Positions 61,592 through 64,000 of a stretch of DNA of 64,000 bases are shown here, piece by piece. Made by a program: the position numbers and the translations under genes. The stretch lies in contig NZ_SVET01000001.1 of NCBI RefSeq assembly GCF_015057245.1, positions 248,001 to 312,000 of the forward strand, written 5' to 3'. The notes beneath the pieces are model-generated. The model was not told where the DNA came from and did not search any database. It worked only from the letters and a program-made list of their open reading frames with translations. Every line of letters starts with the position of its first letter. Positions within the stretch are counted from its first letter, which is position 1. Source of the stretch: Pseudobutyrivibrio ruminis (GTDB lineage: Bacteria > Bacillota > Clostridia > Lachnospirales > Lachnospiraceae).

Positions 61592-64000
61592 TTAATTAAG
61601 CATACCTTCAAGTACTGCCTTTGCCTCTGCAAGGGCATCTGCAATGCCTGCTGGATTCTTTCCACCAGCCTGAGCCATGTTTGGACGACCACCGCCGCCA
61701 CCGCCAACCTTAGGTGCAATGGCCTTTACAAGGTTACCAGCGTGTGCGCCCTTAGCCTGAGCCTCATCTGTTGCCATAACAACAAGGTTTACCTTGCCAT
61801 CGCAATCAGATGCAAGAACGATAACGCCCTCGCCAAGCTTTGTCTTAAGGTCGTCGCCAAGATCACGAAGTCCGTTCATATCAACTCCAGCAACTGAAGT
61901 AGCAAGAAGCTTAACTCCATTAACCTCTTCAACCGAATCCATAACATCACCAACAGCAGCCTGTGCAGCCTTTGCCTTCATAGACTCAAGCTCTGAGTTT
62001 GCCTCCTTGAGCTGCTTCTGAAGATGTGCAATCTTTTCCTCAACATCTGCAGGCTGGCACTTGAGAGCAGCAGCTGCAGCATTAAGCTTAGCTTCGATGT
62101 CTGCATAGTATTCGAATACAGCAGCACCTGTGATAGCCTCGATACGACGTGTACCTGCAGCAACACCTGACTCTGAAAGAATCTTGAATGCTGAGATTTC
62201 TGATGTGTTTGCAACGTGTGTACCACCGCAAAGCTCAGTAGAGAAATCTCCCATCTTTACTACGCGAACTTCGTCGCCATATTTCTCACCAAAGAGAGCC
62301 ATAGCACCGCTCTTCTTTGCTTCGTCAATTGACATGATAGCTGTTGTAACCTCAAGGCCTTCAGCAATCTTGTCATTTACCATCTTTTCAACCTTTGCGA
62401 TTTCCTCATCTGTCATTGCTGAGAAGTGAGAAAAATCGAAACGTGTTCTGTCAGCATCCTGGTAAGAACCCTTTTGTTCTACGTGTGTACCAAGTACCTC
62501 ACGAAGTGCCTTCTGAAGAAGGTGAGTAGCTGAGTGGTTCTTGCAAATACGTGCACGACGTGCAGCATCTACCTTAAGTGTAACCTTATCGCCAACTTTA
62601 ATGATGCCTGACTTCATCTCTCCAACGTGACCAATTTTGCCACCCTTGAGCTTGATTGTGTCCTTAACTTCAAACTCACCGTTTGGTGTAGAGATGATAC
62701 CTGTGTCACCAACCTGACCACCCATTGTAGCGTAGAATGGTGTTTCAGGAACGATGATTGTACCAACTGTACCTTCTGCGATTGTATCTACGATTTCTGT
62801 CTCTGTTGTAAGAACTGTAACTGTAGATTCTGATGTAGTCTTGTCATAGCCTACAAACTCAGAAGTAACATTTAAGTCGATATCATCATAAACAGATGCG
62901 TCAGCACCCATGTAGTTTGTCTCTTTACGAGCAGCACGAGCTTTCTGTCTCTGCTCTTCCATGCAAGCTTCGAATCCAGCAGCATCGTAGCTGAATCCCT
63001 TTTCCTCAAGGATTTCTGCTGTAAGATCTACAGGGAATCCGTAAGTATCGTAAAGCTTGAATGTATCCTCGCCTGAAAGTTCCTTTGAACCAGAAGCAAC
63101 AAGCTTCTCTTCCATACCAGCAAGAATCTCAAGACCCTTGTCGATAGTTTTATTGAACTGGTCTTCCTCAGCTGTAAGAGTCTTGAAGATGTACTCTCTC
63201 TTCTCCCAAAGCTCTGGATAACCATCCTTACATTCATTGATAACTGTCTCTGCAAGCTTAGCCATGAATGTGCCCTGGATTCCAAGTGCGCGACCATGCT
63301 TTGCTGCACGACGGATAAGACGACGAAGTACGTATCCTCTACCCTCGTTTGAAGGTGTAACACCATCAGATACAAGGAATGTAGATGAACGGATATGATC
63401 TGTGATAAGACGAATTGAAACATCGTCAAGAGCATCTACCTGATACTTCTTTCCTGACATCTCGCAGATCTTGTCACGGATTGCCTTCATGGTATCGATA
63501 TCGAAAACAGAATCAACATCCTGCATAACTACAGCAAGTCTCTCAAGACCCATACCTGTATCGATGTTCTTCTGCTCCAATTCTTCGTAGCCGCCATGGC
63601 CATCGCCATTAAACTGAGTAAATACGTTGTTCCATACCTCCATGTAGCGGTCGCAATCGCAACCAACCTTACAATCTGGCTTGCCGCATCCGTATTTTTC
63701 TCCACGATCATAGTAAATCTCTGAGCAAGGACCGCAAGGGCCAGCACCATGCTCCCAGAAATTGTCGCATTCGCCTGTCTCTGGATCACGATAGAAACGA
63801 GTGATGCGCTCTGGAGCTACACCGATTTCCTTTGTCCAGATTTCGAAGGCTTCCTCATCCTCTCCGTAGATAGAAGGATAAAGTCTGTCTTTGTCTAGTT
63901 TGAGAACCTCTGTAAGGAATTCCCATGACCAGGCAATTGCCTCATGCTTGAAATAATCACCAAATGAGAAATTACCAAGCATCTCAAAAAAAGTAAGATG
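61592..64000 (-). CDS. alaS: Alanyl-tRNA synthetase (5' part outside window)
   Basis: 802 codons are in the window; the frame runs off the right edge (HLTFFEMLGNFSFGDYF, the motif about 70 residues from a normal N-terminus). Catalytic core, editing site NHSATHLLQKAL with the matching CGGTHV, and the C-terminal C-Ala domain (GGGGGGRPNMAQAGG). It charges tRNA-Ala. The beginning lies beyond the window. Confidence 0.95.
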   Translation of the reverse strand, partial: HLTFFEMLGNFSFGDYFKHEAIAWSWEFLTEVLKLDKDRLYPSIYGEDEEAFEIWTKEIGVAPERITRFYRDPETGECDNFWEHGAGPCGPCSEIYYDRGEKYGCGKPDCKVGCDCDRYMEVWNNVFTQFNGDGHGGYEELEQKNIDTGMGLERLAVVMQDVDSVFDIDTMKAIRDKICEMSGKKYQVDALDDVSIRLITDHIRSSTFLVSDGVTPSNEGRGYVLRRLIRRAAKHGRALGIQGTFMAKLAETVINECKDGYPELWEKREYIFKTLTAEEDQFNKTIDKGLEILAGMEEKLVASGSKELSGEDTFKLYDTYGFPVDLTAEILEEKGFSYDAAGFEACMEEQRQKARAARKETNYMGADASVYDDIDLNVTSEFVGYDKTTSESTVTVLTTETEIVDTIAEGTVGTIIVPETPFYATMGGQVGDTGIISTPNGEFEVKDTIKLKGGKIGHVGEMKSGIIKVGDKVTLKVDAARRARICKNHSATHLLQKALREVLGTHVEQKGSYQDADRTRFDFSHFSAMTDEEIAKVEKMVNDKIAEGLEVTTAIMSIDEAKKSGAMALFGEKYGDEVRVVKMGDFSTELCGGTHVANTSEISAFKILSESGVAAGTRRIEAITGAAVFEYYADIEAKLNAAAAALKCQPADVEEKIAHLQKQLKEANSELESMKAKAAQAAVGDVMDSVEEVNGVKLLATSVAGVDMNGLRDLGDDLKTKLGEGVIVLASDCDGKVNLVVMATDEAQAKGAHAGNLVKAIAPKVGGGGGGRPNMAQAGGKNPAGIADALAEAKAVLEGMLN

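Overview
The window looks like a low-GC Firmicutes chromosome, most likely a Lachnospiraceae member of the Butyrivibrio/Pseudobutyrivibrio type (inferred from protein character and gene content, not from a database match). About two thirds is ordinary chromosome: recA-recX-rny, ligA-rluF, aroE-DAHP synthase, prfC-acyltransferase, rpsU, alaS (cut by the window end) and one tRNA-Arg(CCG). The rest is accessory DNA made of conjugative-element debris, nuclease, HEPN-like and toxin-antitoxin genes, and unusual repeats.

Layout. (1) 1-10.5 kb is an accessory block: a truncated lipoprotein gene, a methyltransferase overlapping a PLD-nuclease/helicase fusion, a PD-(D/E)XK/DUF2075 ATPase, small immunity-like genes, three uncharacterised genes of which two carry HEPN-like RN..H motifs, a decayed traG/virD4 fragment, and two copies of a repeat that encodes a candidate structured RNA. 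(2) 10.5-22 kb is an Opp/Dpp-type ABC transporter operon (binding protein, two permeases, two ATPases) that runs on into an esterase, a metallo-beta-lactamase-fold hydrolase, a ceramidase-like protein and a FUSC-like membrane protein; two tandem LysR genes face away from it. (3) 22-25.6 kb holds an aldehyde dehydrogenase, an AEC carrier, a small unknown protein and a glutaredoxin-like protein. (4) 25.6-38 kb is a second accessory block: two unknown genes, a second traG fragment, an AbiE type IV toxin-antitoxin pair, an HTH/YhcG nuclease pair flanked by 73-bp-period palindromic arrays, an ABC-2 exporter, an RsgA-type GTPase, acetyltransferases, and a second PD-(D/E)XK-like protein followed by a 75-bp-period array that runs up to metA. 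(5) 38-64 kb is core: metA, two diguanylate cyclases, ligA, rluF, an SH3b protein, tRNA-Arg, aroE, DAHP synthase, DUF2339, NUDIX, rny, recX, recA, acyltransferase, prfC, rpsU, a chemoreceptor and alaS.

The best candidates for something undescribed are: (a) a plus-strand transcript candidate at about 50870-51012 made of three hairpins, two of which have unrelated stems but the same 14-nt loop; (b) a promoter-to-hairpin RNA at about 5925-6080 with a closing stem, a GNRA hairpin and a predicted loop-loop contact, plus a partly deleted copy at 10332-10478 whose last hairpin has a different sequence between conserved flanks; (c) strictly periodic palindrome arrays next to two different nuclease genes, sharing a spacer motif; and (d) three copies of the metA 3' end, two of them remnants, at the edges of those arrays. 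All of these rest on reading the bases by eye; no folding program, alignment or database search was run.
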